From Arthrobacter pascens (GTDB taxonomy: Bacteria > Actinomycetota > Actinomycetes > Actinomycetales > Micrococcaceae), in the NCBI RefSeq assembly GCF_030816475.1, contig NZ_JAUSXF010000001.1, positions 1,860,001-1,924,000 on the forward strand: a stretch of DNA of 64,000 nt, written 5' to 3'. The notes beneath the pieces are model-generated. The model saw only the letters and a list, made by a program, of their open reading frames with translations, ran no database searches and was not told the origin of the DNA. The position numbers were made by a program, and so were the translations under genes. This document shows, piece after piece, positions 53,713 to 62,962 of the stretch (its first letter is position 1; each line of letters begins with the position of its first letter).

Positions 53713-55566
53713 GTGTCTCCCATGGCCCGCACCGCCCCGGTGCCCGCCGCGACAGATCCGGCCATCATTCGGAATTTCTGCATCATCGCGCACATTGACC
53801 ACGGCAAGTCCACGCTGGCCGACCGGATGCTGCAGTTCACCGGGGTCGTTCAGTCCCGCGACATGAAGGCCCAGTACCTGGACCGGATGGACATTGAGCG
53901 CGAACGCGGCATCACCATCAAGTCCCAGGCTGTCCGCATGCCCTGGGAACTGGATGGCAACAGCTACGCACTGAACATGATCGACACCCCCGGGCACGTC
54001 GACTTTACCTACGAGGTCTCCCGCTCACTCGCAGCGTGCGAAGGAGCCATCCTCCTGGTGGATGCGGCTCAGGGCATCGAGGCCCAGACGCTCGCCAACC
54101 TGTACCTGGCAATGGAAAACAACCTCACGATCATCCCGGTCCTGAACAAGATCGACCTTCCGGCAGCGCAGCCGGAGAAGTACGCGGCCGAACTGGCCAG
54201 CCTGATAGGCGGCGACCCGGAGGACGTTCTGCGCGTTTCCGGGAAGACCGGCATGGGCGTTGAGGCCCTGCTGGACAAGATCGTCCGCGACCTGCCGGCC
54301 CCGCAGGGCGATGCCAACGCCCCTGCCCGCGCTATGATTTTCGACTCCGTCTATGACACCTACCGCGGTGTGGTCACCTACGTGCGGGTGGTGGACGGCA
54401 TGCTGCACCCGCGCGAGAAGATCCAGATGATGTCCACCCGGGCCACGCACGAACTCCTCGAAATCGGGGTGAGCTCCCCGGAGCCCACCCCCTCTAAAGG
54501 CCTGGGCGTCGGGGAAGTGGGGTACCTCATCACCGGGGTAAAGGACGTCCGCCTGTCCAAGGTTGGCGACACCGTGACCAACCTCGCCAAGCCTGCCGCT
54601 GATTCGCTTCCCGGCTACGCGGATGCAAAACCCATGGTCTTCTCCGGCCTGTATCCGCTGGACGGCACGGACTACCCGGTGCTGCGCGACGCACTGGAGA
54701 AGCTGATGCTCAACGACGCCGCGCTGGTCTACGAGCCCGAGACGTCCGCCGCGCTGGGCTTCGGGTTCCGGGTCGGCTTCCTGGGCCTACTGCACCTGGA
54801 AATCACGCGTGAGCGCCTGGAACGTGAATATAACCTGGACCTGATTTCCACGGCCCCCAACGTGGAATACGAGGTGACGCTGGAGGACAAGAAGGTGGTA
54901 CACGTCACCAACCCCAGCGAATATCCCACGGGCAAAGTGGCGGAGGTCCGCGAACCCATGGTTTCGGCCACCATCCTTGCGCCCAACGAGTTCGTTGGCG
55001 CCATCATGGAGCTGTGCCAGAGCCGGCGCGGTGTGATGGGCGGCATGGATTACCTGTCCGAGGACAGGGTGGAAATCCGGTACCGCCTGCCGCTGGCCGA
55101 AATCGTCTTCGACTTCTTCGACATCCTTAAATCCAAGACCCGCGGCTACGGCTCGCTGGACTGGAAGGCCGACGGCGACCAGGTGGCCGACCTGGTCAAG
55201 GTGGACATCATGCTCCAGGGCGAGCAGGTGGATGCCTTTTCCGCCATCACCCACCGCGACAAGGCCTACGCCTACGGCGTCATGATGACCACCAAGCTGC
55301 GCGAACTCATCCCGCGGCAGCAATTTGAGGTTCCTATCCAGGCGGCCATCGGGTCCAGGATCATTGCCCGCGAAAGCATACGTGCCATCCGCAAGGATGT
55401 CCTGGCCAAGTGCTACGGCGGTGACATTTCCCGTAAGCGCAAACTGCTGGAAAAGCAGAAGGAAGGCAAGAAGCGCATGAAGATGGTGGGCCGCGTCGAG
55501 GTACCCCAGGAAGCCTTCATCGCAGCCCTGACCACAGACGAGTCCAAGGACAAGGCCAAGAAGTAG
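53713..55566 (+). CDS. lepA: Elongation factor 4 (LepA)
   Basis: Ribosome-binding GTPase that can back-translocate tRNA. The product has 617 residues from GTG 53713 with AAGGA 7-11 bases upstream. The G domain has AHIDHGKST (26-34), RGITIKSQ (switch), DTPGHVDF and NKIDLP. LepA-specific segments are [20 protein letters not shown] and, in the C-terminal domain, [20 protein letters not shown]. It is followed 36 bases later by hemW, the usual lepA-hemW pair. Confidence 0.98.
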   Translation: MSPMARTAPVPAATDPAIIRNFCIIAHIDHGKSTLADRMLQFTGVVQSRDMKAQYLDRMDIERERGITIKSQAVRMPWELDGNSYALNMIDTPGHVDFTYEVSRSLAACEGAILLVDAAQGIEAQTLANLYLAMENNLTIIPVLNKIDLPAAQPEKYAAELASLIGGDPEDVLRVSGKTGMGVEALLDKIVRDLPAPQGDANAPARAMIFDSVYDTYRGVVTYVRVVDGMLHPREKIQMMSTRATHELLEIGVSSPEPTPSKGLGVGEVGYLITGVKDVRLSKVGDTVTNLAKPAADSLPGYADAKPMVFSGLYPLDGTDYPVLRDALEKLMLNDAALVYEPETSAALGFGFRVGFLGLLHLEITRERLEREYNLDLISTAPNVEYEVTLEDKKVVHVTNPSEYPTGKVAEVREPMVSATILAPNEFVGAIMELCQSRRGVMGGMDYLSEDRVEIRYRLPLAEIVFDFFDILKSKTRGYGSLDWKADGDQVADLVKVDIMLQGEQVDAFSAITHRDKAYAYGVMMTTKLRELIPRQQFEVPIQAAIGSRIIARESIRAIRKDVLAKCYGGDISRKRKLLEKQKEGKKRMKMVGRVEVPQEAFIAALTTDESKDKAKK

Positions 55567-55602
55567 TGATGCCCGTGGCCGGAATCACCGGAGGCCGCAC
55601 CA

Positions 55603-56832
55603 ATGCCTAGCGTTCTTCCCCTTGGCGACCCGGCGCCGTCGGACGGTCTGCTGCCTGCACAGGCAGTGGAAGGTGCGGCGGACCGGGCTTTCGGGCTGTA
55701 CGTGCACATACCGTTTTGTGCCGTCCGCTGCGGATACTGCGACTTCAACACGTACACGGCCACTGAACTGGGTGGCGGGGCCTCCCAGGATGCCTATGCT
55801 GACACTGCCATATCGGAAGTGCAGCTGGCAGCGCGCGTGCTCCCGGAGTCGGGCCTTCCAGGCCGCAGACTGAGCACTGTCTTCTTCGGCGGCGGCACGC
55901 CCACGCTGCTTCCGGCGGAGGACCTTGCCCGCATCCTGGGCGCGGCCATCAGCGCGTGGGGGATTGAGCCTGGAGCCGAAGTGACCACTGAGGCGAACCC
56001 GGATTCCGTCACCCCGGAGTCCCTCGCCGTGTTGAAGGACGCCGGATTCACCAGGGTTTCCTTTGGCATGCAGTCCGCGGTTCCGCATGTGCTGAAGGTC
56101 CTGGACCGCACCCACACCCCCAGCCGCGTGCCGCAGGTGGTTCAATGGGCGCGGGAAGCCGGGCTGGCTGTCAGCCTGGACCTGATTTACGGGACCCCGG
56201 GGGAGTCCCTGGAGGACTGGCGGCATTCCCTGCAGACCGCACTGTCATACGAGCCGGACCACATCAGCGCTTACGCGCTGATTGTTGAAGAAGGAACTAA
56301 GCTGGCTGCCCAGATCCGCCGGGGTGAAGTTCCGGGGATTGACGACGACGATCACGCTGACAAATACGAACTCGCCGACCAGCTGATCGGTGAAGCGGGG
56401 CTCAGCTGGTACGAAGTGAGCAACTGGGCGCGGACCCCGGAGCAGGCCTGCAGGCACAATCTCGCGTACTGGCGCGGTGACGACTGGTGGGGCATCGGGC
56501 CCGGCGCACATTCCCATGTCGGCGGAGTGCGCTGGTGGAATGTCAAGCACCCCACTGCCTACGCCGGACGGCTGGCCCAGGGTGTTTCCCCGGCGGCGGG
56601 CAGGGAGACCCTGGACGCCGCGACCCGCGATGTGGAGCGTGTGATGCTGGAAGCAAGGCTCGTTTCGGGTCTTGGCATTGAATCACTGGGGGAGAAGGGA
56701 CGGCACGCTGTTGCCGGGCTGATAGCCGATGGCCTTGTCGACCCGCCGGCTGCATTCAGTGGCCGCCTGGTGCTGACCCTGAAAGGCCGCCTGCTGGCTG
56801 ACGCGGTGGCCCGCAGGCTCCTGCAGGATTAG
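55603..56832 (+). CDS. hemW: Radical SAM heme chaperone HemW
   Basis: The product has 409 residues. The iron-sulfur motif CAVRCGYC gives C39, C43 and C46 in the HemW form CxxxCxxC followed by DF. FFGGGTPTLLP and SVSF-type TRVSFGMQSAVPHVLKVLDR are family motifs, and the second half has NLAYWRGDDWWGIGPGAHSH. It is often annotated as coproporphyrinogen III oxidase, but it lacks the extra Cys of HemN (CxxxCxxCxC has F here), so heme-trafficking HemW is the better call. Confidence 0.93.
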   Translation: MPSVLPLGDPAPSDGLLPAQAVEGAADRAFGLYVHIPFCAVRCGYCDFNTYTATELGGGASQDAYADTAISEVQLAARVLPESGLPGRRLSTVFFGGGTPTLLPAEDLARILGAAISAWGIEPGAEVTTEANPDSVTPESLAVLKDAGFTRVSFGMQSAVPHVLKVLDRTHTPSRVPQVVQWAREAGLAVSLDLIYGTPGESLEDWRHSLQTALSYEPDHISAYALIVEEGTKLAAQIRRGEVPGIDDDDHADKYELADQLIGEAGLSWYEVSNWARTPEQACRHNLAYWRGDDWWGIGPGAHSHVGGVRWWNVKHPTAYAGRLAQGVSPAAGRETLDAATRDVERVMLEARLVSGLGIESLGEKGRHAVAGLIADGLVDPPAAFSGRLVLTLKGRLLADAVARRLLQD

Positions 56833-56839
56833 TCCCTAC

Positions 56840-56904
56840 CCAACGCGGGGTCACTTCCCGCCCAATACTATGCGCTTATTGGGCGGGAAGTGACCCCGCG
56901 TTGG
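56840..56904. repeat. Perfect 28-bp palindrome after hemW, likely bidirectional terminator
   Basis: The 28 bases from 56840 (starting CCAACGCGGGGTCAC) are exactly complementary to 56877-56904, with a nine-base loop CTATGCGCT. The hemW stop is 8 bases away, and DUF4870 ends 6 bases beyond on the other strand. There is no T-run. The length and perfection exceed an ordinary terminator and suggest a repeat family. Confidence 0.85.
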
Positions 56905-56910
56905 TGCGGA

Positions 56911-57366
56911 TTACTTAATCCAGCGGAGGTTGTACTGGTACCGGTGCGGCTGGCCCCGGTTCACATGGATGCCGGCTGCGACGGAGTAGCAGGTCAGCGC
57001 TATCCAGATCAGGGTGGCGATCACAGCGAAGATGTTTCCCACCACGGGGATGAAAACCAGGATGTTTGCCAGTACCGCAGCGATGGTCGGCGGAAGGCTG
57101 AAGTTCAGCGCTTCCTTGGACTCCTGGGCCGTGAACGGCCCGCGGTCCCGGAAGATGAGGTAGATCAGCAGGGACGGGACGCAGCCCAGGATCCCGCCGA
57201 AGTGGGCAAGCGTGGCCCACTGGCGGTCCTCGCTCGCGGTCAGTGGCAGCGCATTTGCGGGAACGCCATGGTACTCGGAACGGCCCTGGCCGCCCTGGTT
57301 GTCCGTGTGTTCACGTGCGTTATCTGCCACGGTGTCTTCCTTCGAAAGTGCGATGGTGCTGGTCAT
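56911..57366 (-). CDS. DUF4870 domain-containing membrane protein
   Basis: The product has 151 residues. A polar N-terminal 40 residues is followed by ASEDRQWATLAHFGGILGC, the usual start of DUF4870/Tic20-like domains. Three membrane helices follow (about 52-68, 87-110, 112-132), with FTAQESKEALNF between the first two. C-terminal YQYNLRWIK closes the domain. The function of the family is unknown. ATG 57366 is the first start; a start nearer the domain is possible. Confidence 0.85.
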   Translation of the reverse strand: MTSTIALSKEDTVADNAREHTDNQGGQGRSEYHGVPANALPLTASEDRQWATLAHFGGILGCVPSLLIYLIFRDRGPFTAQESKEALNFSLPPTIAAVLANILVFIPVVGNIFAVIATLIWIALTCYSVAAGIHVNRGQPHRYQYNLRWIK

Positions 57367-57480
57367 GGATGGGCGGCCTGAAGCGAATCAGCTTCCGCAG
57401 TACCAAGAATACTGGTTATGCGCCGGAATGCTGCCCCGCGCAGCCCTGAGCCAGGGCCGGAACAGACGCTGCCTGCCTGC

Positions 57481-58332
57481 TTAGGGCACCGTGAGGAAGT
57501 CGATGACTTCCTCCACCCTGCCGAGCAGTGACGCTTCCAGGTCCGCGTAGCTGCGGACCGCGCCCAGCAATTTCTGCCAGCCAAGACCGATATCCTCCTT
57601 GGTGGAGTGAGGCCAGCCGAACGCTGCCAGGATACCGGTCTTCCAGTCCTGCCCGCGGGGAACCACCGGCCACTCGGAGATGCCGAGCACGGCGGGGCGG
57701 ATCGCCTGCCACACGTCCACGTACGGGTGGCCGACGATGAGGACATTGCCGGCAGCGCCGGGGGAGGCCATGACGGCATCGGCTATCCGCGATTCCTTGG
57801 AGTCAGGCACCAGATGGTCCACCAGGACGCCGAGCCGACGGCCAGGTCCTGGCCTGAAATCAGCCACCGCGGACGCCAGGTCGTCGATGCCATGCAAAGG
57901 TTCGACGACGATGCCTTCCACCCGCAGGTCATCGCCCCAGACCTTTTCCACCAGTTCGGCGTCGTGCTTGCCCTCCACCCAGATCCTGCTTGCCCTGGCG
58001 ACCTGGGCGCGTTGCCCGGCCACGCGGACAGAGCCGGAGGCTGTCCGGCCGGCCGCCCCGGACGCGGCGGCCTGCCGGGGAGCGGGAGGCATGAGCCGGA
58101 TGGGCCGGCCATCAAGGAGGAAACCGAATCCCAGCCGAAAGGACCGTGATTTGCCGCGCCGGTCCTCGAGGGCAACAACGTGCATGCCGCCGGACTTTTC
58201 CACCCGCGTCACGGCGCCGACCCAGCCCGACTGGACGTCTTCCAGCACCATCCCGCGTTCGACCGGGACTTCAGCCAGTTCGTTCCTTGCGGGGCCCGAG
58301 ATCTCCTGCGGGCCCCAGTTCTGGTAATGCAT
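57481..58332 (-). CDS. DUF3097 domain-containing protein with a TOPRIM-like segment
   Basis: The start is ATG 58332 with GGAG about 10 bases upstream (283 residues); in-frame sequence to 58413 lacks a site. The N-terminal 80 residues form a beta-rich, SH3-like unit (GMVLEDVQSGWVGAVTRVE). From 117 on, IWVEGKHDAELVEKVWGDDL (E120) and LGVLVDHLVPDSKESRI (D172) resemble the Glu and Asp motifs of TOPRIM domains. The family is actinobacterial and uncharacterised as far as I know. It is divergent from hrcA. Confidence 0.8.
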   Translation of the reverse strand: MHYQNWGPQEISGPARNELAEVPVERGMVLEDVQSGWVGAVTRVEKSGGMHVVALEDRRGKSRSFRLGFGFLLDGRPIRLMPPAPRQAAASGAAGRTASGSVRVAGQRAQVARASRIWVEGKHDAELVEKVWGDDLRVEGIVVEPLHGIDDLASAVADFRPGPGRRLGVLVDHLVPDSKESRIADAVMASPGAAGNVLIVGHPYVDVWQAIRPAVLGISEWPVVPRGQDWKTGILAAFGWPHSTKEDIGLGWQKLLGAVRSYADLEASLLGRVEEVIDFLTVP

Positions 58333-58422
58333 GGATTCGCTCCGTCTTGTGCTGGATCCTGGCCCGGAATTTTCGCCCGGAGCGGTACCAATGCTAACAA
58401 CGCGGCCGGGCATATTAGACTG

Positions 58423-58449
58423 TTAGCACTTAGGCATGTCGAGTGCTAA
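58423..58449. promoter_or_regulatory. CIRCE operator of hrcA
   Basis: TTAGCACTT (58423-58431), nine bases, GAGTGCTAA (58441-58449). This is the CIRCE inverted repeat with a single departure (T for C in the ninth position). It lies 100 bases before hrcA and would allow HrcA autoregulation of hrcA-dnaJ. It is also 91 bases upstream of the divergent DUF3097 gene. Confidence 0.92.
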
Positions 58450-58549
58450 CCCGTATGGATATAAAAGTATTCATCAACAGGGTCGGTGCACCGAGAGGGA
58501 ATCCGGCCCGGGCGGGCGGACGGCCTGTGACCGTAGATGGAGGTGGAGT

Positions 58550-59563
58550 GTGAGCGAGCCGCGCAAACTGGAAGTACTGCGAGCCATTGTGGAGGACTAC
58601 GTGCACTCCCGTGAGCCAGTCGGCTCAAAGGCTCTGGTTGAACGCCACCACCTGGGCGTGTCCAGCGCGACCATCCGGAACGACATGGCGGCACTGGAGG
58701 ACGAAGGGCTGATCACCGCGCCCCATACCAGTGCGGGACGGATCCCCACGGATAAGGGCTACCGGCTGTTCGTGGATCAGATCTCAGCTGTGAAGCCACT
58801 CTCCCCGGCTGAACGGAGAGCCATCCAGTCATTGCTGGAGGGATCCACTGATCTCGACGACGTCCTTGACCGCACGGTCCGGCTGCTGTCCCAACTGACC
58901 AACCAGGTGGCCGTAGTGCAGTACCCCCATCTGAGCCGCGCCACCATCCGGCACATTGAATTCGTGCTCCTCGCGCCGAGGCAGGTCCTCGTGGTTCTTA
59001 TCGCCACCACCGGTAAGGTGGAACAACGGGTGATCGACATCGGCCAGGATCTCAGCGACGAAGCCCTCGCAGGCCTGCGCGCCAGGTTCCTGGGTTCGCT
59101 TTCCGGAACACCGCTGAGCCAGCTCACGCGGTCCCTGCCGGGCGTGGTTTCCGCTGTTGGCTCCGGTCAGCGGCAAGCCGCGCAGGCTCTGGCGCACGGA
59201 CTTGAAAGCCTTGCTCATAGCAGCCGGGAAGACCGGATGGTCATGGCCGGGACGGCCAACCTCGCCAGGTCCAATTTGGATTTCCCGCTCAGTATCGGAC
59301 CGGTGCTGGAAGCCCTCGAAGAACAAGTGGTGATGCTGCGGCTGCTGAGCGAGATGGCGCAGGACCCCAGAGGCGTGACAGTGAGTATTGGCCGCGAAAA
59401 TCCCTACGACGGCCTGGCCGAAGCATCGGTGGTGGCCACGGCCTACGGACCTGACAGCACCGCCAAGGTCGGTGTGCTGGGTCCCACCCGGATGGATTAT
59501 CCCACCACCATGGCTGCCGTCCGGGCGGTAGCACGCTACCTTTCCAGGATCCTGGGTCCATGA
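58550..59563 (+). CDS. hrcA: Heat-inducible transcription repressor HrcA
   Basis: GTG 58550 with TGGAGGTGG immediately upstream gives 337 residues; in-frame sequence back to 58436 crosses the CIRCE element and is not coding. The N-terminal winged helix has [20 protein letters not shown]. Central and C-terminal domains contain [18 protein letters not shown] and the late [21 protein letters not shown], all family-typical. HrcA binds CIRCE and responds to GroE availability. dnaJ follows after 97 bases. Confidence 0.96.
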   Translation: MSEPRKLEVLRAIVEDYVHSREPVGSKALVERHHLGVSSATIRNDMAALEDEGLITAPHTSAGRIPTDKGYRLFVDQISAVKPLSPAERRAIQSLLEGSTDLDDVLDRTVRLLSQLTNQVAVVQYPHLSRATIRHIEFVLLAPRQVLVVLIATTGKVEQRVIDIGQDLSDEALAGLRARFLGSLSGTPLSQLTRSLPGVVSAVGSGQRQAAQALAHGLESLAHSSREDRMVMAGTANLARSNLDFPLSIGPVLEALEEQVVMLRLLSEMAQDPRGVTVSIGRENPYDGLAEASVVATAYGPDSTAKVGVLGPTRMDYPTTMAAVRAVARYLSRILGP

Positions 59564-59660
59564 GAGCGCATGCCGTGACGGCACGTATACAGCATCCAGA
59601 CACGAAGAGCAGTGCGAGCCGTACAACTGTGAGCACTACGACTAGGAAGAGAAACGAACT

Positions 59661-60788
59661 TTGAGCAGCCACTACGACGTCCTTGGCGTCTCGCCGGAAG
59701 CCACCGGAGAAGAGATCAAGAAGGCCTACCGCAAGCTGGCCCGCACCCTTCACCCGGACGTTAACCCCGGAGATGATGCGTCGGACCGCTTCAAGGCCGT
59801 GACCCACGCCTACGAGGTGCTCTCCGACCCGCAGAAGCGCCGGGTCTATGACACCACCGGCAATGAGAACGGAACGGATAACGGCTTTGGCGGAGGAGGG
59901 TACTCCGGCCAGGGCTTCGCCTTCCAGGACATTTTCGACACCTTCTTCGGTGCGGGCGGCTCTGCCGGTCCGGCTTCGCGTGTCCGGCGTGGACAGGACG
60001 CGCTCATCAGCGTCCGCATCGAGCTGCGGGATGCCGTGTTCGGCGTCAACAAAAAGCTCGAAGTGGACACCGCCGTTACCTGTCCCACGTGCAATGGATC
60101 ATGCTGCCGCGAGGGGACCCACCCCGAGCGTTGCGATATCTGCGGCGGAAGCGGCCAGGTCCAGCGCGCGGTCCGTTCCATTCTGGGCCAGGTCATGACG
60201 GCGGCCCCGTGCGGTACCTGTGAAGGCTTCGGAACAGTCATCAAGGACCCGTGCAACGAGTGCAGCGGGCAGGGCCGGATCCGCAGCAGGCGTTCCCTGA
60301 CCATCAAGGTGCCCGCCGGGGTAGCCACGGGCACCCGCATCCAGCTTTCCGGCCAGGGCGAAGCAGGTCCGGCCGGAGGCCCCTCCGGTGACCTCTATGT
60401 CGAGATCCGGGTCAACAACGATGCCACTTACGTCCGTGACGGTGACGATCTGCACGCCACCCTCAACATTCCCATGACGGCTGCCGCCCTGGGAACAGAG
60501 CTGACGCTGGACACCTTCGACGGGATGCAGGAAATCGACGTCAAGTCGGGGACCCAGTCCGGCGAGATCATCACACTGCGGGGCCTGGGCGTGACGCACC
60601 TGCGCGGCTACGGCCGTGGCGACCTGAAAGTCCATCTCCAGGTTGAGACGCCGTCCAAGCTGGATTCAGCCCAGGAGGACCTCCTGCGGCAACTGGCGAA
60701 GCTGCGCGGCGAACAGTTCACCGAGGGAAAGCTTGCTGCCAGCGGCGGCATGTTCGCCAAAATTCGGGACCGGTTCGGTAACCTGTAG
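59661..60788 (+). CDS. dnaJ: Chaperone protein DnaJ (type I)
   Basis: TTG 59661 with AGGAAGA upstream gives 375 residues. The J domain has HPD at 31-33; a Gly/Phe-rich linker (NGFGGGGYSGQGFAFQDIF) follows. The zinc-finger region holds four modules; the first reads CPTCNGSCC instead of CxxCxGxG, the others are CDICGGSG, CGTCEGFG and CNECSGQG. The C-terminal substrate domain is complete. The hrcA-dnaJ-rsmE order identifies this as the HrcA-linked copy, usually the second dnaJ in actinobacteria. Confidence 0.95.
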   Translation: MSSHYDVLGVSPEATGEEIKKAYRKLARTLHPDVNPGDDASDRFKAVTHAYEVLSDPQKRRVYDTTGNENGTDNGFGGGGYSGQGFAFQDIFDTFFGAGGSAGPASRVRRGQDALISVRIELRDAVFGVNKKLEVDTAVTCPTCNGSCCREGTHPERCDICGGSGQVQRAVRSILGQVMTAAPCGTCEGFGTVIKDPCNECSGQGRIRSRRSLTIKVPAGVATGTRIQLSGQGEAGPAGGPSGDLYVEIRVNNDATYVRDGDDLHATLNIPMTAAALGTELTLDTFDGMQEIDVKSGTQSGEIITLRGLGVTHLRGYGRGDLKVHLQVETPSKLDSAQEDLLRQLAKLRGEQFTEGKLAASGGMFAKIRDRFGNL

Positions 60789-60790
60789 CG

Positions 60791-61573
60791 GTGAGCAATC
60801 CGGTCTTCTTTAGCACCGCAGGGTCGCTGGACCACATGGTCCCTGGCGGCCGGTTTGTGCTTGACGGGCCGGAAGCCCGGCACGCTGTGACCGTGAAGCG
60901 CCTCGGCCCCGGTGAATCCGTTGATATCGCGGACGGCGCCGGAAAGAGGCTGACCGGGACCGTTGTGGCGTCGTCGCCTGCCGAACTCACAGTTGAATGC
61001 GCCGCACTGGACGAGGAGGCACGGCCGGACATCCGGCTGGTGCTCGTCCAGGCACTGGCCAAGGGCGACCGCGATGAATTGGCAGCGGAAACAGCCACGG
61101 AACTGGGCATCGACGCGGTCATACCGTGGCAGTCCGAGCGGTCCATCGTGCGCTGGAAGGGTGAGCGCGCCGCAAAGGCGCACGCGAAGTGGCAGTCGGT
61201 GGTCACGGCTGCAGCCAAACAGGCGCGCCGGGCCTGGATCCCGGAAGTACGCGCCGCCGTCGATACCCCCGGGCTGGCCGTTGCCGTGGCGGCCGCCGGC
61301 CTTGCCGTCATCCTCCACGAGGACGCTGTGCGGCCGCTGCGTTCGGTCCTGGAATCCTGGCAGCTTTCCGATCATGGCAAAGGTCCCCGTGAAGTCCTGC
61401 TCATCGTGGGGCCCGAAGGCGGCATCAGCCCGCGGGAAGTCACCAGGCTCTGCGGCGCGGGGGCCGTGACCGCGCTCCTGGGCCACCACGTCCTGCGGTC
61501 TTCCACGGCCGGCCCGGCGGCAGTAGTGCTGGCGAGCGACGTGCTGGGCCGCTGGACGAATCCTTCCGGCTAA
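60791..61573 (+). CDS. rsmE: 16S rRNA (uracil-1498-N3)-methyltransferase
   Basis: The product has 260 residues from GTG 60791, two bases after dnaJ. The N-terminal PUA-like part has LDGPEARHAVTVKRLGPGE. In the SPOUT domain, LVQALAKGDRDELAAETATE and the SAM-knot motifs LLIVGPEGGISPREV and HHVLRSSTAGPAAVVLAS are all present. It methylates U1498 in the decoding region. It is convergent with the following lipoprotein gene, with only 5 bases between the stops. Confidence 0.96.
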   Translation: MSNPVFFSTAGSLDHMVPGGRFVLDGPEARHAVTVKRLGPGESVDIADGAGKRLTGTVVASSPAELTVECAALDEEARPDIRLVLVQALAKGDRDELAAETATELGIDAVIPWQSERSIVRWKGERAAKAHAKWQSVVTAAAKQARRAWIPEVRAAVDTPGLAVAVAAAGLAVILHEDAVRPLRSVLESWQLSDHGKGPREVLLIVGPEGGISPREVTRLCGAGAVTALLGHHVLRSSTAGPAAVVLASDVLGRWTNPSG

Positions 61574-61578
61574 CGCCG

Positions 61579-62532
61579 CTAGCGGACTCTGAAGCCCCGT
61601 GTGTCCACGTTAAGCTCCTGCTGGTTTCCGGACGTGTCCTCCTGGGACACGCGCAGCTCGTAGTTGCCGGACGTGAGGGTCAGGTTCAGGGTGAACAGGC
61701 CTGACTGCGCGGCGTCGGCCGCGGCGGTGGTTTCGCCGGTCAGGAACGGCTTCTTATCTCCGTTGGCTTCCGCCTGCAGGATCTGCCAGTGCAGCTTGCC
61801 GCCTGCAACGGTGCTGCGGCCGGTGATCTTGACGCTGCCGCCGGGAACTTCCACACCTTCCTGCGGGTCGATGATCCATACCGGCGCGACCATGCCCGCA
61901 ACACGGGACATCGGAGTCCCGAGCCTTATCCGGCCGAAGGCGAGGTAATCCGTATGGCCGTCAACCAGTACCGTCACCTGTATCTGCTGACCGGAATCGA
62001 TGAGCCCTGAACTGGCAGCCGCTGCGGTGGCCGTATACACCAGCTGCTGGATCGCGCGGGTGGCCATGTCGCCATCGAGATTGCTGTTGAAGGCATCCGC
62101 CGAGACATCCACTGTGATGACGTTTTTACCCGAGATTGAGGTGGCCAGTTTCTTCGGGTTCTGCCAGGGGGTGAAGAAGTCCGGATCAAGGGGCTTGTCT
62201 GACATCATGGCGTGCAGCGCACGGGTGACCGGATTTTCCTGGTCCGGAACGTCCCTGAATTCCCGGTACAGGAATACGTTGCCGTTGCTGCGGCCGATCC
62301 AGTAGACGGGGGCCTTGTTGGTTGCCTGGGTCGTCTCCAGCGGGGTGCTCGTCGACGGCGCCGCGGGGGAGCCGCTGGCCTCGGCCGTGCTCAAGGCCAC
62401 TGTCGGCCCGGGTCCCGGGTCCGCGATGCAGCCGGAGAGGACCAGGACCACAGGCAGGAGGCCAAGGAGGCCTTTGGAACGGATGCGTCCCCAGGCACGT
62501 CCCCTGGCGAGGGGCGTTGCTCTTCCCGGCAC
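61579..62532 (-). CDS. GerMN and Gmad2 domain lipoprotein
   Basis: GTG 62532 gives 317 residues and a clean lipoprotein signal (GRIRSKGLLGLLPVVLVLSGC, lipobox LSGC); the frame is open to 62721 but the extra part is not signal-like. A Ser/Thr/Pro linker is followed by a GerMN domain (VYWIGRSNGNVFLYREFRDV to about residue 190) and a Gmad2 immunoglobulin-like domain (VWIIDPQEGVEVPGGSVKIT). Such proteins are surface-exposed; in spore formers GerM acts in germination, but this organism group does not sporulate. Role unknown. Confidence 0.88.
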   Translation of the reverse strand: MPGRATPLARGRAWGRIRSKGLLGLLPVVLVLSGCIADPGPGPTVALSTAEASGSPAAPSTSTPLETTQATNKAPVYWIGRSNGNVFLYREFRDVPDQENPVTRALHAMMSDKPLDPDFFTPWQNPKKLATSISGKNVITVDVSADAFNSNLDGDMATRAIQQLVYTATAAAASSGLIDSGQQIQVTVLVDGHTDYLAFGRIRLGTPMSRVAGMVAPVWIIDPQEGVEVPGGSVKITGRSTVAGGKLHWQILQAEANGDKKPFLTGETTAAADAAQSGLFTLNLTLTSGNYELRVSQEDTSGNQQELNVDTRGFRVR

Positions 62533-62962
62533 TGTGATGGCCCTGTCCTTCCTGCAGTGTGATGGGCCGGTCCCCGGACGGCCTGGTTCTCCAGCGTGGT
62601 GCTGGCTTTCCAGCATGGCATAAGGCTGCGGGCCTACCGGTCCCGATCCGGCGTTCCCGCCCAACTGCAACGGGAACGATATGAGGCCGATATGAAGTTG
62701 ATACCTAAAGACGGGAACCACTCCGGCGGAAGCCTTTTCCGTCGATGCCTGGCGCCCGTGGATCTTGCGTTCCGACGTCCATAAGGGGCTTCCGCTGGGC
62801 CGCCGGAGGGCAGCGTGCTGGCGTAAGATGGTATGAATCCGGTGACCATCGGCGGGCTCGGCAACTGCCGCGCCGCTCCGGTGTCACCAGCAGTGCCACC
62901 AGCAGCGCCAGCCGCGCTGCTTATTTGAACTGAAGGGGACCCCAGGCCTGCGGGCCAGCACC
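62533..62962. other. Intergenic region before phoH, divergent promoters
   Basis: No gene is supported in these 430 bases; short open frames on both strands lack start sites and family features. TAAGAT at about 62825 is a plausible -10 for phoH, without a clear -35. Inexact repeats of the type CACCAGCAGTGCCACCAGCAGCGCCAGC lie at about 62884-62912. Confidence 0.5.

Noticed and set aside
57355..57480. Extra small gene between the DUF3097 and DUF4870 genes
   Set aside because: The open frames there are continuations of antisense frames, without a start site or family features.
58436..58549. N-terminal extension of HrcA
   Set aside because: It would translate through the CIRCE operator and the ribosome site; HrcA homology starts at GTG 58550.
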